Shown here piece by piece: positions 32,124 to 43,758 of a stretch of 64,000 nt of DNA. A model generated the notes under the pieces. That model was given only the letters and a program-made list of their open reading frames with translations. It ran no database searches and was not told the origin of the DNA. The stretch is from Siphonodentalium dalli. Its lineage: Eukaryota > Mollusca > Scaphopoda > Gadilida > Siphonodentaliidae. A program made the translations under genes and the position numbers. The first letter of the stretch is position 1. Each line of letters opens with the position of its first letter. The stretch lies in NCBI GenBank assembly GCA_032622095.1, contig CP136061.1, forward strand, positions 95,601,345 through 95,665,344. The letters run 5' to 3'.

Positions 32124-34652
32124 ATGGGTCGCCCAAGAACAACTGGTGGTAGTCACAATAAAACGTCAGCTACCTATAATTCTAAGCGAACAGATAATGC
32201 CAAAAAATCAGAAGGACAGGCACAATGCATTAAAGATTATTTTAGGACTGCCAGTCATCCCGAAGCCCCGCCGATCGTTTCTGTAGATTGTAGTTCTGAT
32301 TGTACAACAACCTCATCATCAACCTCCAGTGCCAGTGGTGCCACAACTTCGACTACTGTTGGTGCCGATGGTGACAATGAAACCGGTGCTGTGCCTAGTC
32401 ATAACAAACGACAAAGGCTTAATGCCAACGACGACACACCCGATTCAGAAAATTCATGCATGGATCAAGATGATCCTGACGGGAGAAAAGACAACAGACA
32501 AGCGAAATGGGAAATACAATTCCCATTTCTATGTTTTTCGGTCGCGAAAATGTCATGGACATGCAAAATATGCACTGAATATAGCGACTTCAGTGGTTGT
32601 CCTTGGAGGGGTGATGGTGTCGACCATAAAGAGCACCCAATGAGGGTATTTAGAATCCACGAACAAGCAAAGGGACACACAAAGGCAGTACAATGTAAGA
32701 CACATGTGCAAAGTATACTCCGAAGAGGGACCATACACAGGCAACTTGTAGATGCTGCTTTAGGCCAGGAGGAATCTGTGCGAGAGAGAAATCGTCGTGT
32801 CATAAAGAAATTCATTAAAACCGCATATTTTCTCGCCAAAAAGAAATGGGCAGTGAGGGAAAATTTTAAAGACGTAATTGAATTTATTGGTGAATTGGGC
32901 GATATTGACATCTCTCTGCATACCTCAGAATCAAGCATCAGGGCCACTTACCTTTCAAAAAATTCTGTTGACGATTACCTGCAAGTCTTGAGCGACTACA
33001 TTGAAAGCAAACAGCTTGATCTTATCATCTCATCTGGGGAATTTAGTTTGCTAGCTGACGAAACAACTGATATTGCCAGTCGCCCTGAGTTATCTATTTA
33101 CATACGTTTCGTCGACCCAAACAATAGTAAAATTCGTGAAGAATTCATTGGACTTGTACACTTAAAAGAAATCGACAGCAAAGGGGCAGAGTCTTTATGT
33201 AAGGAAATAAAATGTTTTCTGGAATCTAAACATATTGATATATCGTTGCTCATGTTTAGTGGATTAGACGGGACAAACGCAATGAGTGGGGAGATAAGTG
33301 GACTGCAATCACGACTTCGTCATCTATCCCCACACGCCATCTATGCAAACTGTCGAAACCATAGGTTGGCACTAGTATTCGTGCACTTGATCAAACAATA
33401 TGACATATTAAAGTCAGTGGATGCATTAATTATTTCAGTCAACGGCCTATTTAAGAATTCGAATGTTCGTAAAATCATGTTTGACAATTCACAAGAATGT
33501 GAAGGACTCAAGCCAGTGAAACTATTAAGAGCTGCAGCTACACGATGGCTGTCTCATGGCGATGCCACAAAACGCCTGATCACTCGCTTCATCCCGTTAT
33601 TAAATTCGTTGGATACCATGATAAACGAGACAGCTGACCCTGAGGTCATGGGCGTTAGGAATCAGCTACTGCAACCGAATGTTATTCTATTCCTGTTAAT
33701 GTTGAGTGACCTCCTGATGGAAATAAACAAGTTCTCAAAATTTCTACAAAAAAGAAATCTTGTTTACAATTCTATTTCAAACAAATTCGCAAAACTGAAG
33801 GAGACAGTGAGCGCAATGAAGGATGTCGCTGGTCCCCTCTTTGAGGAAAATGCTTCCAATTTCCTAACGGAGGCGCGGGAAAGAACCACGATGAGCAGGA
33901 GACATCGGGACGACAAACATCTTACAGCTGATGCTAACATCAACTCCGAAATCAAAGCGTTCAATGCCGATTTCAGGGAGCCATTTATTTCGAGTGTTCT
34001 GGTAGAATTAAATTCCGCGATTGGTGAGACAAACGAGGTATTTTCCTCTTTTGACGCATTCAGTCTGAGCGACACCGTCAGTTCTCATAATCGAAAGTCT
34101 TCACTGAAATTACTGTTTGAACATTACGGGAAAACAAAATCATCAAAGGTACAATTTGACGTTGAAATTAAGACATCAGCAGCACTCATTGCGCCATGGG
34201 AGAGCGTCAACCCCGCGACAATCACTTTATTCTATAATGATTTCGATAACGCTAGAAAGGCTGTTGAATTGCGTCGTAACAAAGAGATCGCTGACCTAAT
34301 CAGAAGTGGCAAACTGAACGCCCGTGATGCTGAAGATTACAGGGACGCGCATACAGTTAGCCTAGGTAATGTGTATGCAGAAATGTATGAGTACCCGGAT
34401 CGTGACAACTATATGGCCATTATGAAACTATTTAAATTTGCACTGCTAATTCCACCGAGCACTGCAAATGTTGAACGCGGTTTTTCGGCATTATCGTTGT
34501 TACACACTAGAACGAGAAACCGGTTCTCACCTAACAGCTTGGACAAACTGATGCGAATTGTTTTGGTCGGAATTGATGACGACGATGAGGCTGCTTGGGA
34601 TCAAATGGTTGATACGTTTGCAGGGATACGTGAGAGAAGAATTGATTTGTAA
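32124..34652 (+). CDS. hAT-family transposase (ZNF862/ZMYM-like type), 842 aa, apparently intact
   Basis: The start is the ATG at 32124 (MGRPRTTGG); the frame is open from 31971, but the upstream part lacks conserved features. A Ser/Thr-rich low-complexity N-terminus is followed by a TTF-type zinc-finger region (SWTCKICTEYSDFSG, then H at FRIHEQAKGHTKAV). A DUF4371-like catalytic region follows: FSLLADETTDIASRPELS holds the first Asp, and the NCRNHRLALVF segment comes after. The C-terminal dimerisation domain is LLIPPSTANVERGFSALS, then RTRNRFSPNSLDKLMR, the hAT signature with its conserved Glu-Arg. Typical length; no stop or frameshift. It would cut and paste its element, making 8-bp duplications. 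The G-rich/C-rich stretch at 35493-35530 may be its 3' terminal region. Confidence 0.88.
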   Translation: MGRPRTTGGSHNKTSATYNSKRTDNAKKSEGQAQCIKDYFRTASHPEAPPIVSVDCSSDCTTTSSSTSSASGATTSTTVGADGDNETGAVPSHNKRQRLNANDDTPDSENSCMDQDDPDGRKDNRQAKWEIQFPFLCFSVAKMSWTCKICTEYSDFSGCPWRGDGVDHKEHPMRVFRIHEQAKGHTKAVQCKTHVQSILRRGTIHRQLVDAALGQEESVRERNRRVIKKFIKTAYFLAKKKWAVRENFKDVIEFIGELGDIDISLHTSESSIRATYLSKNSVDDYLQVLSDYIESKQLDLIISSGEFSLLADETTDIASRPELSIYIRFVDPNNSKIREEFIGLVHLKEIDSKGAESLCKEIKCFLESKHIDISLLMFSGLDGTNAMSGEISGLQSRLRHLSPHAIYANCRNHRLALVFVHLIKQYDILKSVDALIISVNGLFKNSNVRKIMFDNSQECEGLKPVKLLRAAATRWLSHGDATKRLITRFIPLLNSLDTMINETADPEVMGVRNQLLQPNVILFLLMLSDLLMEINKFSKFLQKRNLVYNSISNKFAKLKETVSAMKDVAGPLFEENASNFLTEARERTTMSRRHRDDKHLTADANINSEIKAFNADFREPFISSVLVELNSAIGETNEVFSSFDAFSLSDTVSSHNRKSSLKLLFEHYGKTKSSKVQFDVEIKTSAALIAPWESVNPATITLFYNDFDNARKAVELRRNKEIADLIRSGKLNARDAEDYRDAHTVSLGNVYAEMYEYPDRDNYMAIMKLFKFALLIPPSTANVERGFSALSLLHTRTRNRFSPNSLDKLMRIVLVGIDDDDEAAWDQMVDTFAGIRERRIDL

Positions 34653-35595
34653 CTTGTCAGGTCGTGACAATTAACAGACTGATAACTTTAAATAATGAGG
34701 CCTATGTAATATACTTTGAAACAAAGACAATGATCAACTTCTGGTGTGCAAAACTAATTTTTATCTGAAGTTCTGAACATTAAATAATTCATTATTATAC
34801 ACCTTACCTGTTCCTACTCCATTTTTTATGAAACTGAAAATATCATAGTCAGCAATTAAAATGTATATTGCTGTCATGGTGTATTATGCCTTCTACGTAT
34901 TTGAATTACACGATGAAACAAATGTGCATATGAACATTATTCAATACTGAAAGGTTGCCACGGAAATGAGATCACTGAACTACAAGTGTATACACTTTCC
35001 CAAATAAATGGTAAATTACAATGCTCAATCTACATGTATACATGTAAGTGTAACAAACTACTTGAAAAGTCAAAAAGTGCCTTCGAAATCCACCAATATA
35101 TTTAATGCAATTAGATGTATTATTTACATGGAATTATATTATATAAGCACACTTATGGGAAAAATTCAACAAAATGTGGATTCCTGTTGATAATTTATTG
35201 GTAATTTAATCAAGTACATGAAGTAAACACCAACAACACAAGTTACGTTACATAACACATGTAAAACATAACACAAAAAAATCACTCTCCATTATAGGGG
35301 GCTCGCTGTATTTCAAAGGCACTTTTCCTCATTTCAGTTAGCTTGATGGATTTTCCCTGGTGGTGATATATAACATCATTGAATATGATCAATTGTTAGT
35401 AAAAATGTATCAAATTGACTTTCTAGCCAAGACACAAATAATGCTCCAGGAGGCCTCAGATTCACTCTCAGAGCACTGAAATTTGCAAAATTTTCCCAGG
35501 GGAGGACCCCCGGACCCCCCTTATGAACCCCCCTACTCAGGCCTGCGGCCTTCGGATATGCCTACGGCATATCAAACAGGTGTCCCCAAAAAAAA
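34653..35595. other. hAT 3' region, no gene
   Basis: AT-rich DNA after the hAT stop, ending in a C-rich palindromic stretch (GGGGAGGACCCCCGGACCC near 35500; GCCTGCGGCCTTCGG near 35545). Confidence 0.45.
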
Positions 35596-35603
35596 CCTGG
35601 AAA

Positions 35604-36687
35604 CTTCACTGATTGGACTCCCGGTAGACGGGTCTCTCCTCAGTCAGGGCAAGGGGTTACTGATACATCCTTACCCCGAGGATCTTCACCTGATAGCGTG
35701 GCTGATATCGACCAACGCTTCGCGGCAAAGGGCTTTTCAATTGAGGCTCGAGACTTACTTGCCGCATCATGGCGACCTGGGACTCGACGGGATTACGCCT
35801 GTAAATTTAGGCACTTCAATAGTTGGTGTCGTGAACAACAAGTTAGTCCCTCTAGCATGGCTTTGAAAGACTGTGCGGATTTTCTGTCACATCTTTTTCA
35901 TAAAGGGTTATCATATTCGACTATTAACGGATATCGGTCTATGCTATCTGCCACTATACCACCAATAGATAATGTTTTAGTTGGTAAACATCGCGATATC
36001 ATACGTATGTTGTGAGGTGTCTTTAACATGCCCCCACCGGTGCAGAAATTAGCGCCTTCATGGGATCTTCCTTTCATTTTAGAATGTCTGAAACAACAGC
36101 CTTTAGAACCTCTGGAGGACGCTCCCGTGAAGATGGTCACTTGGAAAACTGTACTGTTGATAGCGGTAACTTCATTTCGACGCTGTAGTGACTTGAATGC
36201 TCCAGTTGGGTGAAGGGTACATCATATTCAAACACAAGGAGTAACATTTCGTAGATCTGGACTGGCGAAACAAGATCGACCGGGACACTATTCACAGTCT
36301 ATCTTCATACCTGCTTTTACGGAGTGCCCCGAGTTGGATCCTAAACAGACTCTGGTTCGGTGCTTACAAGTGACATCAGAGTGGCGACAAGAAGCCCCCT
36401 CAGAAGGTAATCAAGTGTCGCTGTTTCTGGGGCTTAATAAACCTCACTGTGCCGTTTCGAATCCCACTCTCTCATGCTGGATTGTGCAATGCATAAAGTT
36501 TTGTTACCATTTGTATAAACAGTTGGTTCCCAGTGTGCAAGGACATTCCACCCGAAGTCTCAGACCATCATGGACCCTGTTCAATGCGGCGTCATTGCCA
36601 GAAGTTTTAGAGGCTGCTGATTGGTCTCAGGAGACCACGTTTATAAAGCATTACATGAAACCTTTAAGTTTGGCTGTCCTTTCGTGA
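35604..36687 (+). pseudogene. DIRS RT/RNase H tail and tyrosine recombinase, with two TGA stops
   Basis: The frame to 35866 starts with the RT/RNase H C-terminus (SQGKGLLIHPYPEDLHLIAW). It overlaps the recombinase frame, as is usual in DIRS. The recombinase runs in one frame from 35698 to 36687: SAM-like core-binding part (WRPGTRRDYACKFRHFNSWC), catalytic Arg in SFRRCSDLN, HxxR in GHSTRSLRPSW, and Tyr in FIKHYMK. In-frame TGA codons at 36013 and 36211 lie where related proteins continue. The enzyme would integrate the circular DNA copy through a tyrosine-DNA bond. All four catalytic residues survive although the frame is broken. Confidence 0.85.
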
Positions 36688-37062
36688 GGAAAGGACATTT
36701 AGTTTTCGAAACTTTTCCCAGATTCTATGAGTTTGGTTTATATATTTGTCTGCAGTAAAGACAAATTTGGAGGGACAGGATGTTTTTTGCTTCTTTTAAC
36801 TGGCAAGTTCTTCAAGTAAAGATACAATGTAAGCCAGAAAGCCAAGATTGTGCTTATAAATGATGTATATATGCGGGATATCTTTGGCTGCTGTTGTAAA
36901 TGAAGGATGATTCATATGGTTGTATGGTGGTTCCCAGAAACTCCTGAGGCGTCATGGGAAACAAGCCAGACAACATAATAAGTCCTCTTAAGTGAGTAGA
37001 GATATAAAAGTTTATAGTGTTCTGTTATAACCACCTCCTCAGGCATGCTGTGTAATCTGTGA
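36688..37062. other. DIRS 3' region before the internal complementary region
   Basis: Non-coding sequence after the recombinase stop; no structure seen. Confidence 0.5.
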
Positions 37063-37169
37063 TATTCCTATCGTATTAATAATTAATACGACATTTACGA
37101 TATAAAAATGAGAAATTTGAGTTCTCAAATTATAGTTTTATAAGTAAATGGAAGTTTTAATTATTAATA
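37063..37169 (+). repeat. DIRS internal complementary region
   Basis: The first ~45 bases are the exact reverse complement of the left element end (15022-15067). The rest is the reverse complement of the right end (about 37350-37412) with two or three changes. The fused order reproduces the circle junction, the expected template for completing both ends during DIRS replication. At the join, the ends share a short T run. Confidence 0.9.
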
Positions 37170-37237
37170 ACCCTCCCTCCTTCCCGCTAGGGAACAGGAG
37201 GTGTTTGGGTTTATGGCGATTTATTCGATTCGCCAGG

Positions 37238-37412
37238 TAGGAAGTGATGAGATCAGCTGGTCTGGCGCGCACTAAGGGGCAAATTTTGCGGGATTTCACC
37301 GCAATGAAAAGGGCGAGCTTTTCAGACCAGAAAGAGTATTCCTATCGTATTAATAATTAATACTTCCATTTGCTTATAAAACTATAATTTGAGAACTCAA
37401 ATTTCTCATTTT
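37238..37412 (-). repeat. DIRS right inverted terminal repeat and terminus
   Basis: Reverse complement of the left repeat (GATCAGCTGGTCTGG..., GCAATGAAAAGGGCGAGC...), then a unique right-end extension from TACTTCC to CTCATTTT that is matched only in the internal complementary region. Confidence 0.88.
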
Positions 37413-37597
37413 GTTTGCAATTTTAGATTACTCCAGTATGCTATTTTTAGATTACTCCAGTCACTAAAAATCATTCCATTCACTTTTACCCAGGATAATA
37501 TACTTGTTGTAGCAGAGCGTAATGAAAGGAATCCCCCCCCCCCCCCCCCATGCTTCACATTCTTACAATGGTTCCGATATGCATCAGTTAATATTAA

Positions 37598-37993
37598 CCC
37601 TTTACCCAACAGAACGGCCCTGTGCCAATGCATTCTCTTATATATGCGAGTCGACCATAGGTCGCCTCGCATATATAAGAGAATGCATTGGCTTAACACA
37701 TATTAAAAATGATAATATTGTCAAAGAATGTAGAAAAATATTATAAAAAATGTTAAAGAATATAAGAAAAAAAGGGCCAATGCATTCTCTTATATATGCG
37801 AGGCGACCTATGGTCGACTCGCATATATAAATGAATGCATTGGCACAGGGCATAACTGTAACCATCACAATGTGGTCAATGAACCGGTTCCAATGATATC
37901 CATATTTGTATGGTGTTATTGAGACAGACCGAAGATATTTTAGGCTGTTGAAGCTTTATTTGGGCGTTTTTGGCCGGTTTGTTGGGTAAAGGG
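37598..37993 (-). repeat. MITE type A, copy 7
   Basis: TTAA on both sides (37594-37597, 37994-37997). The core is longer than usual, with a repeated TTAAAGAATATAAG-like unit. It sits less than 200 bp outside the DIRS right end, after a poly-C run at 37533-37548. Confidence 0.87.
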
Positions 37994-37997
37994 TTAA

Positions 37998-38381
37998 GAG
38001 GCAAATATGGGCAAATGAACTGATCAATTTGGCCACTACAAAAGTAATGTGTCTTTGTTCTTATCCTTATATCAACCTCTTAAAGGTCCACTTAATTTTC
38101 GAGTCACTGATTATTTTTTTATAGTGTCGCGATTTTCGGTTTTAATGACAATCTATGACAATCTATGACATAAATTATAATTAAACTAATATAATCCATC
38201 AACATCTGACACGTTTGTGTCTCAGAATGTGCTCATAGAGCAATCGAAAATCGCTAAAATCACAGAAAGAATACCCCCCTTGTTCATCCCAGCATGCTTC
38301 ACGCGAAACCAGTCTTGGAATTCACTACGAATTCCGTGAGTTCTCGCAGATTTCCGGTAGATGCCAGACAGGTAAAAAAAC
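37998..38381. other. Upstream region of the transposase-like pseudogene
   Basis: Contains a short direct repeat (GACAATCTAT twice at 38147-38167). No promoter element can be assigned with confidence. Confidence 0.35.
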
Positions 38382-38860
38382 ATGGCGTCGAAGGAGAAGA
38401 AAAGGAAAGTTTACGAATCCGAAAGGGAAAAGGCGTGTGTTCGTATCGGTGAACAGATGGAATGATGGGCTCTAGTCGGAGACATAATTTCGGCTCCGAA
38501 ATACAGAAGAGACTAGATTATTGCAACGACTCTTTTGGACAGGTGAGTTGAAATTGAATTGATGAATTGGGTAAACAAACCAACAAATCTTGCGGCTGAT
38601 GACCCTTTTGATGATAGTGATGATGAATCAAGTCAAGCAGAAACGAGGTGACCAAGAACAAAAAAGATACAAGTGGCACTGGGAACCAGTGATCGGTATA
38701 CCCCATGCATAGCATATGAAGAAAGTATTTTGCAGCTCCTCACTGTAAAGAAAATGGAGAATTGTCAGCGAAAAGGTTGTGGGAAGACCGTTAAAGTAAT
38801 CTCAAAGCAACGAGGATCTTCACTTGTACTTGAATGGGTAAGTAATAGAGATTATCACTA

Positions 38861-39003
38861 CAGTGAAATGATCTGAGTCTCCATATCACACCGAGTTGAG
38901 AAGGTGAGATCACGGATCAGACGAGCTGCCGCAGGCTGCGAGTCTGATCCGTGATCTCACCTTCTCAACGAGACGTGACGTGGAGACTCAGATCGTTTCA
39001 CTG
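38861..39003. repeat. Tc1/mariner-like MITE I
   Basis: Ends CAGTGAAATGATCTGAG and CTCAGATCGTTTCACTG, TA on both sides (38859-38860, 39004-39005). The centre is a strong hairpin around GCTGCCGCAGGC. It lies 23 bases downstream of the exon 1 donor of the transposase-like pseudogene. Confidence 0.8.
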
Positions 39004-39858
39004 TAGTAATAATATGTTTATTATATGACCAAATTGAACTTAATTATTACAAACAACCTCTGAACTTTATTGCGAAAAAGGTCATAAGTTGAATTCAAAT
39101 TTAATGAAAGAATCGCAACAATTTAATCAACAACAACAATTTCAAAAAGAAATTGTTCAATTGAAAACATTTCCGGAGCTTCGTTCTGATTCAGGCATGC
39201 ATGATATGAAATCGGATCACGATACTATCATCCGATTTATCGGAAAACCATCACCAACCAATGGTGGTATTTAGAGAAAATAATGAGTCATATAATAAAT
39301 ATAAATATCATGTAGGTAAAAAGTTTTGTATTTTGTCATTGTTAAAGTATATAAAAGTAATCGGGATACTACTTCACAGAGTATTTATATCTGACATGAC
39401 AGCTATGAAGTAACACTATGTTCCATGTTGTTATCATCACAATATTGGTAATAGTTTATTCTATATCTCATAAATGAAATTATATTTTATTTTCTAAGTA
39501 TATAGAGCACTAGCTGAAACAGGCTAACTTTGGGAGCCTTTATTCAGCATCTGTTTATTATATTCCACTATAAACATCTGATTTACCAGAAATCTGAATA
39601 ACACTGCCATTATATCCATGATGAATATATAACAAATATCAATACATAACACGGTAGTTATAAAAGTTCAATAATTCACTAGTGAAATTATCGTTTATAA
39701 CTCGAGAAATCATGGTAAATCACACAGGTATGTAATAAAAGTTTACGAATCATAGGATACACTACTTTTTCTAAGATAACCATATTGTGTGGTGAGAAAT
39801 ATATCAGTTAAAGGACAAAGATACATGTATTAGTATTTTTAAATTTATTTATTAACAG
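39004..39858. other. Intron 1 of the transposase-like pseudogene
   Basis: AT-rich; no further repeats recognised. Confidence 0.4.
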
Positions 39859-40961
39859 GTCTGTGATTCGGGACATCTGCTGAATAAGTGGTTCTCGCAA
39901 CCTGCAGTTGGCCGAATGAGTTTGGGTAACATAATGTTGTCATTCGCCATCTTTCTGTCTGGGAATAACTTTGTGAAAATACAACTGTTGGCAAAGTTTA
40001 TGATGTTGAAGATAATGGCTGAACCCATATTTCACCAGTTCTCATCACTCTACACAATACCAACTATAGAAAATGAATTCAAAACGATGACGGAGAAAAT
40101 AGTTGCCAATATTAAAGATGAGGAAATTATACTTCTGGGTAAGAATAGATGTACTGTTGTGTGTCCAAACAAGGCATGAAATATTGTCCATCAGTTTATG
40201 TCTGCGAATTTTCACTCTCAAACTCAAGTGATTTTATTTGTTAATCGGTACATTTTACATGATAAATACAACAGCGCTCTGTTTAAGTTGTAGTGTTGGC
40301 AATTATTAATATAAAATACCATATTGGCTACCAGTACGCCATATCAATTTTGATGTTTGCAATTGATGGAAAATTGTGGTTTTCATTTTCAATGTTTATA
40401 CTACTTCCGTATCTTGAATGTCAGAGAGAATCAATGAAATAAATCAAAATGGCCAAACTCCAGTGAATTGAACAATTCATCCATCAGTAGGTTTATTGCC
40501 AGTACACCAGATGGGTTAGAGGTCATATTTTTATTCAGGTTAAAGATACAGTAAGCGTTGAAAGTCATTATTGCTATTAAAATAGTCACATCCGTTAATA
40601 ATGCCATAATCAGAAAGAATATTGTATTATTGACAAACATTGTTCTTACACCAATCATAATTATTACTCTGTGTCATGGAAACAAACACCATGTTATATA
40701 AACACAGTATGAAAAGAGTAAATGTATGCGATAAGCAAAACACTCAACACTGCGGAGACGGCACTAATTGAACTGGTTAGAAAGGGCCATTAAATTGTTT
40801 ATAACATACAGTTATAGTGCTTGTTAATCCTTGCTACTCAAGATTCGGGTGATGAATGGGTCACCGTGAATGACTCTCCTAAAAATCACCACAGTATTGA
40901 GTGTTTTGCTTATCACTCACTATATACATGCTGTATATAAATGAAAGTGTCAATGACACTG

Positions 40962-43599
40962 TAGCTCAACTTAGGTAGGGGAATAATTTAATGGTTGACA
41001 GTAAATGGAGGAATAGGAAAGGTGCTAATTGAAATGTCGAACATGCGCCAAAGGATTTAGTGATGCAAAGAGTAAAATACAAGATGGCTGCTGGTGGCCA
41101 TTTTTTTTGGCCAATTGACCACAAAAGAACTCGTTCCCATCTACGTATAATTGTTAACATCCATGACAAATTTTATGAAGATCTGACCAAAGCTACGACA
41201 TACAAATTTCATGATGATCAGACGAACAGTACGACCTGTAGACCGCGCCAATGGATTGAATTTTGAAATCCAAGATTGCCGCTGGCAGCCATGTTTTTTG
41301 GCCGAATGACCCCACAATGATTCGTTCCCATCTACATGTCAATGTCAACATTCATGACAAATTTAATAAATATCAGACCAAAGGTATGACCTGTAGCCCA
41401 CGCCAAAGGATTTAGTCATGCAAAAAGTTAAATGCTGGTGGCAATGTTTTTTGACCGAATGACCCCAAAACGACTCGTTCCCATCTACATGTCATTGTTA
41501 TAATTAATGACAAATTTCATGACCATTTGACCAAAGCTACGACCTGTAGCCCGCACCAAAGGATTTAGTCATGCAAAGAGTAAAATCCAAGATGGCTGCT
41601 GGTGGCCATGTTTTTTGACCAAATGACCCCAAAACGACTTGATCCCATCTACATGTCATTGTTATCATTCATGACAAATTTCATGATGATCAGACGAACA
41701 GTACGACCTGTAGCCCGCGCCAATGGATTGAATTTTGAAATCCAAGATGGCCGCCAGCAGCCATGTTTTTTGGCCGAATGACCCGACAATGACTCGTTCC
41801 CATCTACATGTCAATATTAACATCAATGACAAATTTCATGATGATCAGGCGAACAGTACGATCTGTAGCCCGTGCCAATGGATTGAATCTTGAAATCCAA
41901 GATGGCTGCCAGGGGCCATGTTTTTAGGCCGAATGACCCCAAAATGACTCGTTCCCATCTACATGTCAATGTCAACATTCATGACAAATTTCATAAAGAT
42001 CAGACCAAAGGTACGACCTGTAGCCCGGGCCAAAGGATTTAGTCATGCAAAGAGTAAAATCCAAGATGGCTGCTGGCGGCCATGTTTTTCGGCCGAACGA
42101 CCCCAAAATCACTCGTTCCCATCTACATGTCATTGTTAACATCCATGACAAATTTCATGATGTTCCGATCGAAGCTACGACCTGTAGCCCGCGCCAAAGG
42201 ATTTAGTCATGCAAAGAGTAAAATCCAAGATGGCTGCTGGTGGCCATGTTTATTGGCCGAACAACCCCAAAACGACTCGTTCCCATCTACATGTCAATAT
42301 TAACATCCATGACAAATTTCATGATGATCAGACGAACAGTACGACCTGTAGCCCGCGCCAATGGATTGAATCTTGAAATCCAAGATGGCTGCCAGCGGCC
42401 ATGTTTTTTGGCAGAATGACCCCAAAATGACTCGTTCCCATCTACATGTCAATGTCAACATTCATGACAAATTTCATAAAGATCAGACCAAAGGTACGAC
42501 CTGTAGCCCGGGCCAAAGGATTTAGTCATGCAAAGAGTAAAATCCAAGATGGCTGCTGGCGGCCATGTTTTTCGGCCGAACGACCCCAAAATCACTCGTT
42601 CCCATCTACATGTCATTGTTAACATCCATGACCAATTTCATGATGTTCCGATCGAAGCTACGACCTGTAGCCCGCGCCAAAGGATTTAGTCATGCAAAGA
42701 GTAAAATCCAAGATGGCTGCTGGTGGCCATGTTTATTGGCCGAACAACCCCAAAATGACTCGTTCCCATCTACATGTCAATATTAACATCCATGACAAAT
42801 TTCATGATGATCAGACGAACAGTACGACCTGTAGCCCGCGCCAATGGATTAAATTTTGAAATCTAAGATGGCCACCAGCGGCCATGTTTTTTGGCCGAAT
42901 GACCCCACATTGATTCGTTCCCATCTACATGTCAATGTCAACATTCATGACAAATTTCATAAAGATTAGACCAAAGGTACAACCTGTAGCCCGCGCCAAA
43001 GGATTTAGTCATGCAAAGAGTAAAATCCAAGATGGCTGCTGGTGGCCATGTTTTTTGGCCGAACAACTCCAAAATCACTCGTTCCCATCTACATGACAGT
43101 GTTAACATCCATGACAAATTTCATAAACTTCCGACCAAAACAACGACCTGTAGCCCGCGCCAAAGGATTTAGTCATGCAAAGAGTAAAATCCAAGATGGC
43201 TGCTGGCAGCCATGTTTTTTGGCCGAACGACCCCAAAATCACTCGTTCCCATCTACATGTCATTATTAACATCAATGACAAATTTCATGATGATCAGATG
43301 AACAGTACGACCTGTAGGTCGCGCCAATGGATTGAATCTTGAAATCCAAGATGGCTGCCAGCGGCCATGTTTTTTGGCCGAATGACCCAAAAATGACTCG
43401 TTCCCATCTACATGTCAATGTCAACATTCATGACAAATTTCATGAAGATCAGACCAAAGGTACAACCTGTAGCCCGCGCCAAGGGAAATTGTTGACGGAC
43501 ACACGGACACACGGACACACGAACACACGCACACACGGACACATGGACGACGGACGCCAAACCATGGCAATAGCTCAAACTTACAAGTAAGTTGAGCTA
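40962..43599. repeat. Tandem array of ~15 monomers with 483-bp higher-order period
   Basis: The marker TCGTTCCCATCTACATGTCA recurs about every 155 or 164 bp. From 41794 onward the spacings I count are 155, then 155-164-164 three times, then 155, so a 483-bp three-monomer unit is repeated. Monomers contain ATCCAAGATGGCTGC and GACCTGTAGCCCGC. The array ends in an ACACACGGAC-type minisatellite (43494-43555). It is bracketed by inverted TAGCTCAACTTA (40962-40973) and TAAGTTGAGCTA (43588-43599), so it may sit inside one mobile element. Open frames in it are products of the repeat. Confidence 0.85.
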
Positions 43600-43758
43600 A
43601 AAATGCTCAGCTCACCTAAAGTGTGTTTTGTGGATAATATCGCATTCATACTTAGTATCATTATACTATACTATTAGTATATTGTTGAGGAAATTTTCAC
43701 AATTTGGTAACTGTTATTTCTAAATATAACCTGTATCAAAGGCCATCTGTGCATTTAA

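Larger units (their letters stand above)
18092..35603. other. Nested insertion block inside the DIRS element
   Basis: Foreign to the DIRS copy. The left boundary (CAGGCGTGTTTTGG at 18092) and the right side (complement CAGGTTTTTTTTGGGG, ending about 35603) both start CAGG and share a T-run before GG. They could be the ends of the hAT whose transposase is at 32124-34652, but no matching 8-bp duplication is seen, so this is tentative. The DIRS RNase H region is missing here, so a deletion also occurred. Inside, in order: 18109-18652 no gene; long-TIR element 1; LINE; pogo-like transposon; long-TIR element 2; hAT transposase. Confidence 0.5.
15022..37412 (+). mobile_element. DIRS-like tyrosine-recombinase retrotransposon, broken by nested insertions
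   Basis: All structural marks of a DIRS element are present in order: left inverted repeat (15041-15172), gag, RT with a FLDDW active-site motif, a C-terminal RT/RNase H piece, tyrosine recombinase, internal complementary region (37063-37169), right inverted repeat (37238-37412). These elements make a circular DNA and integrate by recombinase, without target duplications. The outer span is about 22.4 kb; typical elements are 5-6 kb (from memory), and about 18 kb here is foreign DNA inserted at 16331-17175 and about 18092-35600. Most of the RT palm-to-RNase H region is missing. Frameshifts and TGA stops show it is dead. Confidence 0.88.

Noticed and set aside
32465-32947. 160-codon minus-strand frame
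   Set aside because: Shadow of the hAT transposase coding frame.
18092-35603. Treating the whole nested block as one hAT transposon
   Set aside because: Both edges start CAGG with T-runs, but no matching 8-bp duplication is present and the DIRS RNase H region is also missing, so the boundary claim is only tentative.
41060-43590. Several 70-80 codon frames (for example at 42082 and 42565)
   Set aside because: They repeat with the tandem-array period and lack codon or domain signals.
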